A DNA stretch of 44,130 nucleotides. It comes from Alphaproteobacteria bacterium (GTDB lineage Bacteria; Pseudomonadota; Alphaproteobacteria; Caulobacterales; Aquidulcibacteraceae). The notes under the pieces are model-generated. The model was not told where the DNA came from, ran no database searches, and saw nothing but the letters and a program-made list of their open reading frames with translations. Shown in pieces: positions 41,037-44,130 of this stretch. Location of the stretch: the NCBI GenBank assembly GCA_018969015.1, contig JAGWZE010000031.1:1-44130 (forward strand), given 5' to 3'. Position numbers and translations under genes: made by a program. Every line of letters starts with the position of its first letter. Position 1 is the stretch's first letter.

Positions 41037-41663
41037 TCAGTTCAGCGTGTAGGCGTAGACGGCGCAGACGCCCGGATCGGCGGGCGCGTCGGCGCCCGGC
41101 GCGCCCGGACCTTCGAACGCGGCGATGCGGAACATCCATTCGCCATCGGCGGCGACATATTCCGAGATCGCCACGTGCGACGGCCGCTTGGCGCCACACA
41201 GGCCGCCCTGGACCGCGACCTGATCGACGTTTTCGTCGGCGATTTTGTAGATGTAGACGCCGGCCTTCGGATCCCCGCCAAGGACCTGGGCGAAGCTGTC
41301 GCCGTTGGGAAACGTCTTGTCGGCGCCGGTGACCAGCGCGGTGGTTTCGAGCGAGACCGTGACGCCGTTGGCGAAGGCGAGCACCAGCGGTCCGGAGCGG
41401 CCATCGGGCTGGCTGGCGGTGAGGTTGCCGAGCGCGGTGCGGGTGCGGTCATCGCCGGCGCGCCATTGCAGGCGATCCTTGCCCGGCTCGCCGGTTGCGA
41501 CGTCGGCAATGCGCGTTTCCGACCAGCCGTTGTGGCCGCTGGATTGCGACGCGCCGCCGCCGAGCACGCGCCCGAACGTATCGGACACCTGATCGCAGCC
41601 GACTGCGCCCAGACACAGGCAAAGACCCAGGGCTACGGCCGCAGCCGCCCTCATTCCCCGCAT
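41037..41663 (-). CDS. Lipoprotein of unknown function between infB and rbfA
   Basis: A 208-residue protein with an N-terminal hydrophobic signal ending GAVGC (Cys23), so probably a lipoprotein although the position -3 residue is not ideal. The mature part is beta-rich (GPLVLAFANGVTVSLETTALVTGAD, GDPKAGVYIYKIAD, HVAISEYVAADGEWMFRIAAFEG) with two later Cys that could form a disulfide (LCGAK, GVCAVYAY). No domain recognised. It starts 11 bases after infB and ends 43 bases before rbfA on the same strand, so it is embedded in the translation-factor operon. ATG 41663 has the better ribosome site (GAGGGGG). Confidence 0.85.
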   Translation of the reverse strand: MRGMRAAAAVALGLCLCLGAVGCDQVSDTFGRVLGGGASQSSGHNGWSETRIADVATGEPGKDRLQWRAGDDRTRTALGNLTASQPDGRSGPLVLAFANGVTVSLETTALVTGADKTFPNGDSFAQVLGGDPKAGVYIYKIADENVDQVAVQGGLCGAKRPSHVAISEYVAADGEWMFRIAAFEGPGAPGADAPADPGVCAVYAYTLN

Positions 41664-41674
41664 GTCACGCCCCC

Positions 41675-44130
<2,456 letters not shown>

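Overview
The window is high-G+C bacterial chromosome with very tight gene packing. It most likely comes from an alphaproteobacterium in or near the Caulobacterales / Hyphomonadaceae. Pointers are a GapR (DUF2312) gene, the infB-rbfA-truB-rpsO-pnp block, the gap-pgk-fba-thiE order, a YkgO-type ribosomal protein L36, many small lipoproteins, and GTG/ATGA-coupled starts. I cannot name a species. There are no rRNA or tRNA genes, no CRISPR array, no prophage and no intact insertion sequence that I can see.

Layout. 1-3.9 kb: the end of an unknown gene with a strong terminator, a secreted S9 peptidase lipoprotein, a 2-hydroxyacid dehydrogenase, and 5-formyltetrahydrofolate cyclo-ligase on the other strand. 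3.9-5.9 kb: an atypical island. Two near-identical ~180-bp direct repeats, each encoding the same 30-residue hydrophobic peptide, flank a lower-G+C membrane-protein gene. A palindromic intergenic repeat and a dyad-rich non-coding stretch follow. 5.9-14.1 kb: a BciA-like 8-vinyl reductase homologue, a membrane-anchored TIR protein, the lower-glycolysis operon gap-DUF1993-pgk-fba, a two-gene HEPN module on a probable leaderless promoter, a DUF2799 lipoprotein and thiE. 14.2-24.4 kb: a PQQ-type sugar dehydrogenase lipoprotein, a small membrane protein, an inositol-monophosphatase-family enzyme, a GPH-type transporter, mnmC, an Ala/Pro-rich lipoprotein, motA, an MFS exporter and a lytic transglycosylase.

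24.5-34.9 kb: a VapBC toxin-antitoxin pair; ykgO; a run of five genes (TPR lipoprotein, alpha/beta hydrolase, gapR, unknown, GNAT); zapE with an overlapping thioredoxin-fold gene; an acyltransferase; the kynurenine pair kynB-kynU; a nitronate monooxygenase; and a FitAB-like toxin-antitoxin pair preceded by a perfect palindromic operator. 35-44.1 kb: a small membrane protein, an exported S51 (cyanophycinase-type) peptidase, then on the minus strand the translation/RNA block infB - lipoprotein - rbfA - truB - rpsO - pnp, with infB running off the right edge.

Most of the window is housekeeping. The accessory content sits in short inserts between housekeeping genes: the duplicated-peptide island, the HEPN pair, the TIR protein, and the VapBC and FitAB-like pairs. 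The best candidates for something undescribed are the duplicated 30-residue peptide locus (3973-5427) and the HEPN plus small-partner module (11951-12731).
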